A program made the position numbers and the translations under genes. This document shows positions 37,801 to 45,683 of a DNA stretch of 64,000 bases, one piece after another. Every line of letters begins with the position of its first letter. The first letter of the stretch is position 1. Origin of the DNA: Aurantimonas sp. 22II-16-19i (GTDB taxonomy: Bacteria > Pseudomonadota > Alphaproteobacteria > Rhizobiales > Rhizobiaceae); NCBI RefSeq assembly GCF_002088275.1, contig NZ_AQQS01000007.1, positions 1-64,000 of the forward strand, in the 5' to 3' direction. Below the pieces are notes generated by a model. It worked only from the letters and a program-made list of their open reading frames with translations. It made no database searches and had not been told where the DNA came from.

Positions 37801-38022
37801 GTTCATCTGCGTCTCGAGCGGATAGGTGACGAGCTGCTCGACTTCGGGCGGGGCGAGGCCCTCCGCTTCCGTCATGATGGTGACGGTGGGTCGGTTCAGG
37901 TCGGGAAAAACGTCCACGGGCAGGCGCATCGAGACGAAGGCGCCGTAGAGCACCAGCACAGCGGCGATGGCGAGGACAAGCATGCGGTTGCGCAGCGATT
38001 GCGTGACGAGAAAGGTGAACAT
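34873..38022 (-). CDS. Heavy-metal efflux RND permease (CusA/CzcA family)
   Basis: A 1049-residue HME-type RND pump of normal length. MFTFLVTQSLRNRMLVLAI at the start, the TM4 proton-relay segment GELVDDAVVDVENIFRRLRE and IGFITLTGIAARNGILKISH mark the family. With the adaptor gene 10 bp upstream it would expel metal from periplasm and cytoplasm. The setting with DUF411, DUF305, CueR and CopA points to copper or silver rather than cobalt, zinc or cadmium, but the metal-site methionines were not checked individually. No outer-membrane channel gene is nearby. Confidence 0.93.
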   Translation of the reverse strand: MFTFLVTQSLRNRMLVLAIAAVLVLYGAFVSMRLPVDVFPDLNRPTVTIMTEAEGLAPPEVEQLVTYPLETQMNGLPGVSRVRSVSGVGLSIVYVEFDWDTDIYLNRQQIAEKLALVRSQLPPGVSPQMGPISSIMGQVMLVAMTAPDDVSPMALREAADALVRPRLLAVPGVAQVIPIGGEVRQYRVAPHAASLRALGVTMEQVEGALASFGANTGGGFTDQYSREFLIRNIGRSLSLDDLRGLVVATVGTRPVLLDEVADVSFGARQKRGEAGYMGRSAVIVSIEKQPDVDTLALTRQLEAALGEVSASLPDGIRADQVLFRQADFIETSIKNVQTVLLEAIVVVAIVLFAFLLNVRTTVISLTAIPVSILATGIVFHLMGLSINTMTLGGLAIAIGELVDDAVVDVENIFRRLRENRELGNPRSVFDVVVSASQEVRSGIVYATVIIVLVFVPLFALTGIEGRLFAPLGQAYIVSILASLVVSITLTPVMAYYLLPSLKRLDEREGFIVRWIKRGNRVLLNRAFRWPRLLMAGATLGVVVAAVGATALPRAFLPPFNEGTLTISMAFNPGISLAESHRVGLIAERIIMEVPEVSVVGRRTGRAELDEHAEGVHSSEIEVDLETGRTKTEIEADIRSRLSVLPVAINIGQPISHRLDHMLSGVRAQIALKVFGEDLDTLRTVAESLRGRMATVPGIVDLQVEKQVRIPQLEIRIDYERAALFGIQPAKITEELEQLSNGRVVSRLVDGNRTYDVVIRLGDAERTTEALGDLLIETPAGWIPVRELAEVRETDGPNQILRENGQRRVVVLANAAGDADMAGVIEQVRAELAAAELPPGFSTSLEGTFQAQEEASRTIGLLSLVSLAMIFAILYSRYRSAVFTLIILGSIPLALIGSVAALWLSGQPLSVASMIGFITLTGIAARNGILKISHYINLSIHEGIPFGRELVMRGSLERLTPVLMTALSAGVALVPLMIDPSAPGKEILHPVAVTIFGGLVSSTLLDTFLTPVLFLRFGEKPLKRLVETARLQSAQGTPDAVTDTAAAHTF

Positions 38023-38032
38023 CGGCTCGCCC

Positions 38033-39715
38033 TCAGCGGATCTGGTTGAGGAGCTCGGCCCCCTCGGTCACCACGCGGCTGCCCGCCTCGATGCCGGCGG
38101 CGACGAGGACCCGCTGCCCGTCGAGCGGCAGGACGCGAACCTCCTTCGGCTCGAAGCGTTCCGCGCCGGAATGGATGAAGACGATGTCCTGTCCGTTCTG
38201 TCCTCGGAGCACGCTCGTCCGCGGCAAGGCGATGCCCGCTTCCGTCTCCTCGGACTGCCCAAGCACCGTCAGCATTTGCCCGGGCCGCAGGCCCGTGGTC
38301 TCGCCCTCGACACGGAAGTGGACTGGCAGCGCCGGCGAGGTGCCGGCAAAACCCGCGCCCTCGAACGTCAGGGACAACGCCCGGCCGTCCCCGACTTCAG
38401 CCGAGGCCGAGGCGAAGGAGCCGGCCCCGCCGTAAGCCAGTGCCTCGACCCACAGGCGTTCGGGATCGACGATGTGGAAGACGACGGCATTGCTCTCCGC
38501 CATCTGTCCGGCGATGGCGTTCGACGCCGCGATCACCCCGGAGACCGGGGCGACCAGCGGTTCCGGCTTGACCTGAACCTGCTCGATTGCCACGCGGCGT
38601 TCGCGAAGACCCTCCAGCTCGATCCGCGTCTCGTCGAGCGTCGTCTGGGCGATCGTGCCACTCTTCACCAGCGTTTCGGAACGGCGCACCCGCTGCTCGG
38701 CGATCGAGATGGCCTGATCGAGTTCGCTGAGGCGCTGGCGGAGGTCGGACTGGTCGATCGTCTGGATCGGCGAGGTCACGAAGGCGAGGACGTCACCAGC
38801 CGCGACCTTAGAGCCAAGCCGCGGGAACCCGCCCGGCGGCGACGAGAGCCGCCCGGCAATCGAGGCCTGGACGTAGCCGCTCGCATTGGGATCGGGGATG
38901 ACGCGTCCGGGCATCTCGACGCTGCGGCGATGCTCGGATGCGGCGGTCAGGAGGGTGCGGATGGCGAGAATGCGTTGGGAGGGCTTGGGAACGAAGACCG
39001 ACCCGTCAGGAAGCCGCTGGGCGAGGTCGCGGACGCCGACGACGGGCGCCGCGGTTGCTTCTTGGGCAACCGCGATCGATCCGGTGAAAAGGACGACGAG
39101 GACCGCGACGGTCCCGGCCGCCACGAAGACCCTCCGCCGAAACACCGCCATGGCAAGGACACCGAGTCCGAAACCGAGGGCTCCGACCGCGAGGATGGCG
39201 GGGTCATTGCGCGACAGCCGATCCGTCAGGTCGACGGCGAGCGCCTCCTGCATCTCGGTCGCCAGGGCCGATCCGACCAGCCAACCGGAATTCGCCGCGA
39301 CGACTGGCGCGGGTGCCTCGGGAATGACGAGCGTCGCCGTGAGAAAGTCGATGTCGCTGCCGCTGGCGATCGTCGCGATGAGATCGTAGGTGCCCGGCTG
39401 CTCCGCCCAGGGGGCGTCAAGGCGGTAGACATCGCCGTCCACCGTCGCCGTCACGGGCCCGGCCGGGGTCTCGACGTCCAGCGTCGCGCCGACGATGGGC
39501 TCGTTGGTGTCGAAGCGGTCGAGATGGATTTCGAGCGAAGGTCCGCGCGCGACCGCCACGAGTTCGAAGAGAGCGCTCTGCGCCTCGGCGCGGGGCGCGG
39601 TCTGTGCGGAGACAACCGGCGGCGGCGTGCCGTGGTCGTGCCCTTCGTGAGCGCGAACAGGCGACGCAAGCGTCAGGACGGCCATCGCGGCCGCAGTCAG
39701 GATACGGAGGTGCAT
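38033..39715 (-). CDS. RND metal-efflux adaptor with extra N-terminal sensor-like and membrane region
   Basis: A 560-residue adaptor, about 150-200 residues longer than CusB. Residues 1-22 form a signal peptide leading to a His motif (HEGHDHG). Residues 48-132 form a beta-rich FixH/YtkA-like domain (LEIHLDRFDTNEPIVGATL). Two hydrophobic helices follow at 172-192 and 196-216, then the real adaptor: lipoyl halves, a helical hairpin (LRQRLSELDQAISIAEQRV) and beta barrel to the end. The membrane hairpin would tie the adaptor to the inner membrane. It is the first gene of the efflux operon and ends 10 bp before the pump. Confidence 0.88.
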   Translation of the reverse strand: MHLRILTAAAMAVLTLASPVRAHEGHDHGTPPPVVSAQTAPRAEAQSALFELVAVARGPSLEIHLDRFDTNEPIVGATLDVETPAGPVTATVDGDVYRLDAPWAEQPGTYDLIATIASGSDIDFLTATLVIPEAPAPVVAANSGWLVGSALATEMQEALAVDLTDRLSRNDPAILAVGALGFGLGVLAMAVFRRRVFVAAGTVAVLVVLFTGSIAVAQEATAAPVVGVRDLAQRLPDGSVFVPKPSQRILAIRTLLTAASEHRRSVEMPGRVIPDPNASGYVQASIAGRLSSPPGGFPRLGSKVAAGDVLAFVTSPIQTIDQSDLRQRLSELDQAISIAEQRVRRSETLVKSGTIAQTTLDETRIELEGLRERRVAIEQVQVKPEPLVAPVSGVIAASNAIAGQMAESNAVVFHIVDPERLWVEALAYGGAGSFASASAEVGDGRALSLTFEGAGFAGTSPALPVHFRVEGETTGLRPGQMLTVLGQSEETEAGIALPRTSVLRGQNGQDIVFIHSGAERFEPKEVRVLPLDGQRVLVAAGIEAGSRVVTEGAELLNQIR

Positions 39716-39772
39716 CGGGAAAACCCAAGGTCTGGAACATCGCTCGGGACGCGCATGCGCGCCCGCGGGGTG

Positions 39773-40162
39773 TCAGACGAGGGCTTTGGGAGGTCTGATC
39801 AAGCCGTCGAGACTGGTGCCGTCAAGCAGCCCAGATTCGAGGGCGGGCCCATGCGTCGCCGAGGGCGGTGCACGAAGGCGGATTGCCGGCGCGCTAGTCG
39901 CCGCCGCCATGCAGGTTGAGACACCCGTCCCGCAGCATGATGATAGAGAGCTGTCTCGATGCCCGGCCACTTCCCCGTCATCGCCTGTGACGGCCGCCGC
40001 ATCTTCGGCGACGACATCGCCAGCAAGAGCCAGTGCGAAAGCCTCGGCCGTTTCGGTCCCGTGATTCGTGTGCGCCTGCGCCGACGATGAACAGAACAGC
40101 GCGATACCCACGACCACCAAGGTCGCGAGCAGCGAGGCCATCTTGTTCAGAAGGAACGACAT
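39773..40162 (-). CDS. Small exported protein of unknown function in the copper region
   Basis: A 129-residue protein starting MSFLLNKMASLLATLVVVGI, with a signal peptide ending near SSAQA and a mature start HTNHGTETAEAF. The tail contains SSCCGTGVSTCMAA, a cysteine-rich stretch reminiscent of small metal-region proteins whose genes precede cation efflux operons. It lies 57 bp upstream of the adaptor gene, same strand. The start region overlaps the tRNA-like sequence at 40163-40188. No domain recognised. Confidence 0.6.
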   Translation of the reverse strand: MSFLLNKMASLLATLVVVGIALFCSSSAQAHTNHGTETAEAFALALAGDVVAEDAAAVTGDDGEVAGHRDSSLSSCCGTGVSTCMAAATSAPAIRLRAPPSATHGPALESGLLDGTSLDGLIRPPKALV

Positions 40163-40188
40163 GCGGGTGCGTATACCTCTCGCGCCAC
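40163..40188 (+). repeat. Degenerate copy of the tRNA-Ser 3'-end sequence
   Basis: GCGGGTGCGTATACCTCTCG followed by CGCCAC matches the tRNA-Ser 3' end at 32888-32915 at about 22 of 26 aligned positions with one 3-base gap. The T-loop consensus is lost, so it is no tRNA. It might be a decayed attachment repeat on the far side of the efflux genes, or a chance match. Confidence 0.3.
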
Positions 40189-40397
40189 TTCCAGACAACG
40201 ACACACTCGAACTGCGGCCGAACTACGTCGCGAGGGGCGCGTGCACCAAATTCTTCAAATCGTGCCTCATCTGCGATGAAGCCAGCGCCCCTGACCGCAG
40301 GGAACGATCTCGTTCCCATGGTCCGCGCCTGTGGCCGACACTGCGGGGGGAGATAGGTTGGTCGCAACGCCCGCGACGGCCGCGATGAGCACGACAC

Positions 40398-40532
40398 CTA
40401 GCTTCGAAGATATTTCACCAGGCTGAAGAGAGCGAGGACGAGCACAACGATCACCAGGATGCCGATGAGACCCATCCCTCCCATCATCCACCCCATCTGT
40501 CCCGGGTTTATCATCGCTCCGTCGGACATCAT
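40398..40532 (-). CDS. Small Met-rich membrane protein (44 residues)
   Basis: A short gene with an excellent ribosome binding site: GCAGGAG, then CGAAAGCG, then ATGATG. The product begins MMSDGAMINPGQMGWMMGGM, rich in methionine and glycine, and continues with one membrane helix (LIGILVIVVLVLALFSLV) and a basic end KYLRS. It lies between the CueR gene and the efflux operon. Methionine-rich miniproteins with one helix are common beside copper genes, so a role in copper sensing, trafficking or pump modulation is a reasonable guess. A decision between the two adjacent ATG codons is not possible. Confidence 0.65.
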   Translation of the reverse strand: MMSDGAMINPGQMGWMMGGMGLIGILVIVVLVLALFSLVKYLRS

Positions 40533-40612
40533 CGCTTTCGCTCCTGCTTCTCAGTCACGTGGCTACACGCAAGGTGGGATGCAAGCATGCCGCCCCCTGA
40601 GTATTGGGGGCT

Positions 40613-40643
40613 CGAACCTCCCATGATGGGGAAGCTCCATCTT
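40613..40643 (+). promoter_or_regulatory. CueR-type promoter/operator upstream of cueR
   Basis: A -35 element CGAACC and a -10 element CATCTT are separated by 19 bp holding the dyad CCCATGATGGG (40620-40630). The long 19-bp spacer with a central dyad is the hallmark of MerR-family promoters. It lines up with the boxes at 41260 and 44675. It faces cueR, 148 bp downstream, implying autoregulation. The -35 element is weaker than in the other two boxes. Confidence 0.6.
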
Positions 40644-40674
40644 CATTCGAGCACCAACGTGATAGCCCTCGCCA

Positions 40675-40703
40675 AGACGGGGGGCGCTTCCTGCGCCCCG
40701 TCT
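40675..40703 (+). repeat. Strong hairpin in the putative cueR leader
   Basis: AGACGGGG at 40675-40682 pairs with CCCCGTCT at 40696-40703, and the stem continues inward through CGC/GCG around a TTCCT loop with two bulged G. It lies in the 5' leader between the CueR box and the cueR start and has no T run after it. It could attenuate cueR expression or end transcription from upstream. Confidence 0.5.
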
Positions 40704-40790
40704 GCGGGATTGATGCCGTCGCCCCCGGGACCGAAAGCAGATATCGACGGCCGGGATCTCTGGTCTACTCGCCCTGGCAAGGAGCTGTCT

Positions 40791-41237
40791 ATGAACATCG
40801 GCAAGGCATCCGAGGCATCTGGCGTCAGCTCCAAGATGATCCGATATTACGAGAGCATCGGGCTGATCGAGGCGGCCGGACGCAGCGACGCGGGTTACCG
40901 GGTGTACTCACAATCGGAGGTCGCCATCCTGCGGTTCATCCGCCGCGCCCGCGACCTCAACTTTCCGATCGAACGGATCCGGGAATTGCTGGCGCTCTGG
41001 ATCGACCGGGGTCGAGCGAGTGCCGACGTGAAGCGCCTCGCGCTCGCGCATGTGGAAGAGCTGGAAAAGCGGATGCGTGAGCTTGGTGAGATTGTATCGA
41101 CGCTCCGGCATCTCGCCGAGCATTGCCATGGCGATGGCCGACCCGATTGCCCGATTATCGGGAGCCTTTCACATGACATGATCGCGGAGCCTCCAGAACC
41201 AGGTCAGCGTCGAGCGACACAATTCTCGCGGGCATGA
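40791..41237 (+). CDS. cueR: CueR copper-responsive MerR family regulator
   Basis: A 148-residue MerR protein. The winged helix is MNIGKASEASGVSSKMIRYY through RVYSQSEVAILRFIRRA; a dimerisation helix follows. The metal loop CHGDGRPDC has Cys112 and Cys120, the same numbers and spacing as E. coli CueR, and a serine (Ser78) stands where divalent-metal sensors have cysteine. These features indicate a Cu(I)/Ag(I)/Au(I) sensor. ATG 40791 has AAGGAGCTGTCT just upstream. It should act on the boxes near 40613, 41260 and 44675. Confidence 0.93.
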   Translation: MNIGKASEASGVSSKMIRYYESIGLIEAAGRSDAGYRVYSQSEVAILRFIRRARDLNFPIERIRELLALWIDRGRASADVKRLALAHVEELEKRMRELGEIVSTLRHLAEHCHGDGRPDCPIIGSLSHDMIAEPPEPGQRRATQFSRA

Positions 41238-41259
41238 CGGCCCAATTGCGGGAGACGGC

Positions 41260-41290
41260 CTTGACCTTCCAACCGTGGGAAACCCCATCT
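41260..41290 (+). promoter_or_regulatory. CueR-type promoter upstream of copZ
   Basis: A consensus -35 TTGACC (41260-41265) and a -10 CATCTG (41285-41290) are separated by a 19-bp spacer containing TTCCAACCGTGGGAA. Spacing and sequence match known CueR promoters. It lies 30 bp upstream of the copZ start, just past the end of cueR. Confidence 0.85.
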
Positions 41291-41320
41291 GGAACGTGAT
41301 CGAACCACAGGAGCCCGATC

Positions 41321-41521
41321 ATGAAGTTGAAGGTTGACAAAATGAGCTGCGGCCATTGTGCCTCGAGCGTCGGTAAGGCCGTCCACGCGGTGGACCCGGC
41401 TGCCGACGTCGCCGTGGACCTGAAAGCCGGAACGGTTTCGGTAACCAGCCAATCCGACGGCGCACTCATCAGGCAGGCCATTCGTGCAGCCGGCTATCCT
41501 GCGGTGGTCGTCGCGGGTTAG
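41321..41521 (+). CDS. copZ: CopZ-like copper chaperone (HMA domain)
   Basis: A 66-residue single HMA domain. The copper site is KMSCGHCASSV near the N terminus, and the ferredoxin-like beta-alpha-beta-beta-alpha-beta pattern fits the full length. It would carry Cu(I) in the cytoplasm and deliver it to the CopA ATPase. ATG 41321 follows CAGGAGCCCGATC. It has its own CueR-type promoter 30 bp upstream and follows cueR on the same strand. Confidence 0.93.
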   Translation: MKLKVDKMSCGHCASSVGKAVHAVDPAADVAVDLKAGTVSVTSQSDGALIRQAIRAAGYPAVVVAG

Positions 41522-41638
41522 GTCGCGCCCACGGCCGGTTCCGACGCGGAGCCGGCCTTGGGCCAACCTGTCTCTTGGGAGGAGACTGACGCCGCCCGGA
41601 CCCTTGATCCTCTATCGACCGTGCATCCGGCGACACCC

Positions 41639-42133
41639 TTATCCGTCAACACCAACCGCTGGGATCACAGGGGCACCCTCCGCGGGCGGATTTGCTTCCA
41701 GGTCGGCGATCAGCCGTTTCATCTCGTCGATCTCGCGGACCTGCGCCTCGATGATCTCGTTGGCGAGCTGACGCACGCGCGGATCGGTGATCTCCGCCCG
41801 CTCGCTGGTCAGGATGGCGATCGAATGGTGCGGAATCATCGCCTTCATGTAGGCGACATCGCCGACCGTCTCCTGGCTGCGGACGAGAAACAGCGAACCC
41901 GCGAAGACAATCACCGCCGCCGCGAGAATTGCGATATTCGCGGCCTTGTTCTGATACATCGACCACATGAAGCCGAGCATGATGGCGGCCATCACGGCGC
42001 CCATGTAGATCGCCATCCAGGTTCGCGTCTGGCTGTAGAAGACGTGATCCAGCGCGTAGGTGTTCAGATACATCAGACCGAACATGACGATGGTCGAGGT
42101 GGCGATCATCGCGCCAAAGCGGGTGTAGGTCAC
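41639..42133 (-). CDS. Membrane-anchored DUF305 protein
   Basis: A 164-residue protein. Three hydrophobic helices (MIATSTIVMFGLMYLNTYAL, MAIYMGAVMAAIMLGFMWSM, IAILAAAVIVFAGSLFLV) precede a DUF305 core facing outside (AYMKAMIPHHSIAILTSERA). The PHHS motif and following conserved glutamate/arginine are typical of the ferritin-like DUF305 fold. I chose GTG 42133 because AAGGA lies 6 bases upstream and relatives start close to this point; GTG 42169 would add 12 residues. It lies between the convergent copZ and in line with copA, 110 bp after copA's stop. Confidence 0.85.
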   Translation of the reverse strand: MTYTRFGAMIATSTIVMFGLMYLNTYALDHVFYSQTRTWMAIYMGAVMAAIMLGFMWSMYQNKAANIAILAAAVIVFAGSLFLVRSQETVGDVAYMKAMIPHHSIAILTSERAEITDPRVRQLANEIIEAQVREIDEMKRLIADLEANPPAEGAPVIPAVGVDG

Positions 42134-42243
42134 TGGTATTCCTTGCTTGCTTTCGGATGTGTAATCCACGGAAACTCGTCGGGACTAACCTGTAGCGAGT
42201 GGAAATCGATCCCGTCGGTCGAAAGAGGCGGAACGTCCGCCTC

Positions 42244-44643
42244 CTAGATTTGGGTCGATCGCAGCCGCAACGAGTTGACGATCACGCTGAAGGACGACAG
42301 CGCCATCGCCGCAGCAGCGATGATCGGCGAAAGCAGGAGCCCGAAAGTCGGATAGAGGATGCCTGCCGCCACCGGGATCCCCGCGGCGTTGTAAACGAAG
42401 GCGAAGAACAGGTTCTGACGGATGTTGCTCATGGTTGCTCGGCTGAGGCGACGGGCTTGCGCGATGCCGCGCAGGTCTCCACGCAGGAGCGTGACCCCGG
42501 CGCTCTCCATGGCGACGTCCGTGCCGGTTCCCATGGCGATCCCGACGTCCGCCGCGGCAAGCGCGGGTGCATCGTTGACGCCATCGCCAGCCATGGCGAC
42601 GACGCGGCCCTGTGACCGCAGGCCGGCAACGATGTCGCCCTTGTCCTGAGGCAGGACGTCCGCTCGAACTTCGTCGATACCGAGTTTCCTCGCGACGGCT
42701 TCGGCCGTCGTTCGGTTGTCGCCTGTCAACATGACGACGTGGATGCCGGCCTCGTGGAGGGAGGCTATCGCTTCCGGGGTCGTCGCCTTCACCGGATCGG
42801 CGATCGCGATCACGCCCGCCGGACGTCCGTCGACGACCGCAATGATAGCGGTGGCGCCGTCGTGCCGGAGTTGGTCGGCTTGCGCTTCCATCGCGTCGAC
42901 CATTGCACCGGCTTCCGCTAGGTATCGGGCGTTGCCCAAAAGGACCCTCCTTCCGGAGACGGTGCCCACGACACCCTTTCCGGTCGGAGAGTTGAAATCG
43001 GAGACCGGGACAAGCGCCAGACCGCGCTCCTTCGCGCTCGCAACGATCGCCGCGGCGAGCGGGTGTTCGCTTGCCTGTTCGACGCTCGCCGCGAGGACGA
43101 GCAGTTCGTTCTCGTCTAAACCCTCCGCAGGAAAAACGCCGGTCACCCTGGGCTTGCCTTCAGTCAGCGTCCCGGTCTTGTCGACCACGAGGACATCGAC
43201 CCGCTCCATCCGCTCAAGCGCTTCCGCATTCTTGATCAGGACCCCAGCCTGCGCCCCGCGTCCAACCCCGACCATGATCGACATCGGTGTTGCCAGACCG
43301 AGCGCGCAGGGGCAGGCGATAATGAGCACACTGACCGCGGCGATAAGGCCATAGGCCATCGCCGGCTCTGGGCCCCAGACGGACCAGGCGACGAACGCTG
43401 CGGCCGCGACCGCGATCACCGCAGGAACGAACCAGGACGAAACGACGTCGACGAGACGCTGGATCGGCGCCCGCGACCTCTGCGCCTTCGCCACCATCTG
43501 GACGATCTGAGACAGAACCGTGTCGTGCCCGACCTTCTCCGCCCGCATGACGAAGCCGCCCTGCCCGTTCAGGGTTCCCCCGATCACTTTTGCGCCGACG
43601 GACTTCACCACCGGGAGCGGCTCGCCCGTGACCATGGATTCGTCGACGTTGGATCGGCCTTCGGAAACCTCTCCATCGAGTGGCACCTTGTCTCCGGGGC
43701 GCACCCTCAGGAGGTCGCCCACCCTCACGCTTTCGAGAGCGATCTCCTCCTCACCGCCCGAGGCGTCGATCCGACGCGCTGTCTTCGGGGCGAGGTTCAG
43801 GAGAGCCTTGATGGCACCTGACGTCCGCTCCCGGGCACGAAGCTCCAGAACCTGGCCCAGAAGCACGAGCACGGTGATGACCGCGGCAGCCTCGAAGTAC
43901 ACCGCGACCGTTCCGCCGTCGCCCCGGAACGCGTCCGGAAATATCTCCGGGACCAGCGTGCCTACGACGCTGTAGACCCATGCGACGCCCGTGCCCATCG
44001 CTATCAACGTGAACATGTTGAGCGAGCGGGCTATGACCGATTTCCAGCCCCGGACGAAAAACGGCCAGCCACACCAAAGGACGACCGGCGTCGCCAGGAA
44101 CAGTTGCACCCAGTTGGAGACCGCGGGACTGAGGTATCGGTCGATTCCCAGAAAGTGACCGCCCATTTCGATGGCGACCAGGGGGACCGATAGGGCGAGC
44201 CCGATCCAGAACCGTCGCGTCATGTCGAGCAGTTCTTCGCTTGGCCCCTCCTCACCGGTGATCGTTTCCGGCTCCAGGGCCATGCCGCAAATCGGGCAGC
44301 TTCCGGGGCCCACCTGCCGGATCTGCGGGTGCATAGGGCAGGTGTAGATGGCACCGTCGGAAACGTCCGCCGCGGCGGCCGGTTTGGGCCGTGTGAAGTG
44401 ACCCGGGTCCGCCTGGAACTTCTCAAGGCAGCCCTGCGAGCAGAAGAAATAGGCCTTCCCGTCTGCCTTGGCTCGATATTCCGTAGTGTCTGCATCGACC
44501 GTCATTCCGCACACGGGGTCGGTGACCTCGCCCGACAGGCCCTCGGCGACCTCGTGGTCACGGCACCGATGGTCGGGCCCATGCCGATGCCCGGAATGGT
44601 CGTGAGGAGCGGAATGTGTGGGCTTTTGAAACGATCCGGACAT
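42244..44643 (-). CDS. copA: Copper-translocating P1B-type ATPase CopA
   Basis: A 799-residue ATPase that pumps Cu(I) out of the cytoplasm. The histidine-rich start ([17 protein letters not shown]) leads into a YHS-type domain ([20 protein letters not shown]) and a heavy-metal-binding domain ([20 protein letters not shown]), rather than a CxxC HMA domain. The catalytic part has the CPC helix ([13 protein letters not shown]), [15 protein letters not shown] with the phosphorylated Asp, the HP motif in [10 protein letters not shown] and [19 protein letters not shown] 44643 follows GGGAAAAGAGAC; a CueR promoter lies 32 bp further up, which excludes the longer open frame. Confidence 0.95.
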   Translation of the reverse strand: MSGSFQKPTHSAPHDHSGHRHGPDHRCRDHEVAEGLSGEVTDPVCGMTVDADTTEYRAKADGKAYFFCSQGCLEKFQADPGHFTRPKPAAAADVSDGAIYTCPMHPQIRQVGPGSCPICGMALEPETITGEEGPSEELLDMTRRFWIGLALSVPLVAIEMGGHFLGIDRYLSPAVSNWVQLFLATPVVLWCGWPFFVRGWKSVIARSLNMFTLIAMGTGVAWVYSVVGTLVPEIFPDAFRGDGGTVAVYFEAAAVITVLVLLGQVLELRARERTSGAIKALLNLAPKTARRIDASGGEEEIALESVRVGDLLRVRPGDKVPLDGEVSEGRSNVDESMVTGEPLPVVKSVGAKVIGGTLNGQGGFVMRAEKVGHDTVLSQIVQMVAKAQRSRAPIQRLVDVVSSWFVPAVIAVAAAAFVAWSVWGPEPAMAYGLIAAVSVLIIACPCALGLATPMSIMVGVGRGAQAGVLIKNAEALERMERVDVLVVDKTGTLTEGKPRVTGVFPAEGLDENELLVLAASVEQASEHPLAAAIVASAKERGLALVPVSDFNSPTGKGVVGTVSGRRVLLGNARYLAEAGAMVDAMEAQADQLRHDGATAIIAVVDGRPAGVIAIADPVKATTPEAIASLHEAGIHVVMLTGDNRTTAEAVARKLGIDEVRADVLPQDKGDIVAGLRSQGRVVAMAGDGVNDAPALAAADVGIAMGTGTDVAMESAGVTLLRGDLRGIAQARRLSRATMSNIRQNLFFAFVYNAAGIPVAAGILYPTFGLLLSPIIAAAAMALSSFSVIVNSLRLRSTQI

Positions 44644-44674
44644 GTCTCTTTTCCCGATTCGGAGTGATCGGGCA

Positions 44675-44705
44675 AACGTGCGCCTTCCCACCGTTGGAGG
44701 GTCAA
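44675..44705 (-). promoter_or_regulatory. CueR-type promoter of copA
   Basis: On the minus strand a consensus -35 TTGACC (44705-44700) and a -10 CACGTT (44680-44675) are separated by a 19-bp spacer containing CTCCAACGGTGGGAAG. It is nearly identical in its core to the copZ box and stands 32 bp upstream of the copA start. Confidence 0.85.
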
Positions 44706-45113
44706 GGCCCAAGGTGTCCTTCTCGTCACAAAGGCGGTTGCAGCCCAAATAAGAGGAAAACGCCTTCCCGCGGTGTCTACGCGGCAGGAGCCTGTTGCCG
44801 GCGTGGCCCCGGCGCCGTCCCAGGGCCTACGTTGCCGGCGGGCGGGTGCTCGAGCACCTCGAAGAGAGCAGTGGGGCGCGATTGGTGCGATCGTGATTGA
44901 CGCTGCCCCAAGTCTCATCCAGCCGTGAGGCCGCTTCCGGCGTTATGTCCTGATCCTCTCGATCGGCCAGAACGAACTTCGAACGGGATTCAGCCGAGGG
45001 GGCAACGTCAGTCCCGCCCCGCCCCGTCGTCCCCTCATCCGGTCACCAGTGCGAAAGCGTCGCTTGCCCGGGCCGAATGGCGCGGGATCATGCTGGCGGC
45101 GGCCCCGCGCGCC
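44706..45113. other. Intergenic region between RegA-like gene and copA
   Basis: About 410 bp upstream of the copA promoter and downstream of the RegA-like gene. It is GC-rich, with several short complementary runs, but I support no gene or specific site in it. Confidence 0.4.
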
Positions 45114-45683
45114 TCAGCGCGGCGCGCGCTTGGCGAGGATGCGTTGCAGCGTGCGCCGGTGCATCGACAGCCGCCGGGCGGTCTCGGAGACGTTGCGGTC
45201 GCAGAGTTCGTAGACGCGCTGGATGTGCTCCCAGCGGACACGATCGGCCGACATCGGGTTTTCCGGCATCTCGACGTTGAGGCCGGAGCAGCGAAGCAGG
45301 GCCGCCGTCACGTCGTCCGCGTCGGCCGGCTTGGCCAGATAGTCGATGGCACCGAGCTTGACCGCCGTGACCGCCGTGGCGATGTTGCCGTAGCCGGTCA
45401 GGATGATCGCCCGTGCATCGGGCCGCTTGCGCTGCAGCGCCGCCACCACCTCCAGTCCGTTGCCGTCGGCCAGCCGCATGTCGACCACGGCATGGGCCGG
45501 CGCATGATCCTCGAGGGCGCTGAGGCCGCTGGCGATGCTCTCGGCGGTGCTCACCCGGAAGCCGCGCTGGTCCAGCGCCCGGCTCATGCGGAGGAGAAAC
45601 GGCTTGTCGTCGTCGACGAGCAGTAAGGTCGGATCACTGACCGGAAGCGGCATGTCGATCGGCATCATGGTTTGGTCGAGCAT
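45114..45683 (-). CDS. regA: ActR/PrrA/RegA family redox response regulator
   Basis: A 189-residue global redox regulator. The receiver shows LLLVDDDKPFLLRMSRAL, phosphoacceptor Asp68 in HAVVDMRLADGNG and Lys in IDYLAKPADADDV. The C-terminal Fis-type helix-turn-helix (WEHIQRVYELCDRNVSETAR and LSMHRRTLQRILAKRAPR) is nearly invariant in this family. ATG 45683 is a best guess; ATG 45666 is possible. It should be phosphorylated by the RegB-like kinase encoded 588 bp upstream on the same strand and control respiration, carbon or nitrogen genes in response to redox state. Confidence 0.9.
   Translation of the reverse strand: MLDQTMMPIDMPLPVSDPTLLLVDDDKPFLLRMSRALDQRGFRVSTAESIASGLSALEDHAPAHAVVDMRLADGNGLEVVAALQRKRPDARAIILTGYGNIATAVTAVKLGAIDYLAKPADADDVTAALLRCSGLNVEMPENPMSADRVRWEHIQRVYELCDRNVSETARRLSMHRRTLQRILAKRAPR

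Noticed and set aside
40068-40388. Plus-strand open frame of about 106 codons
   Set aside because: It is antisense to the exported protein gene for part of its length, lacks a ribosome binding site and contains the tRNA-shadow peptide RVRIPLAP.
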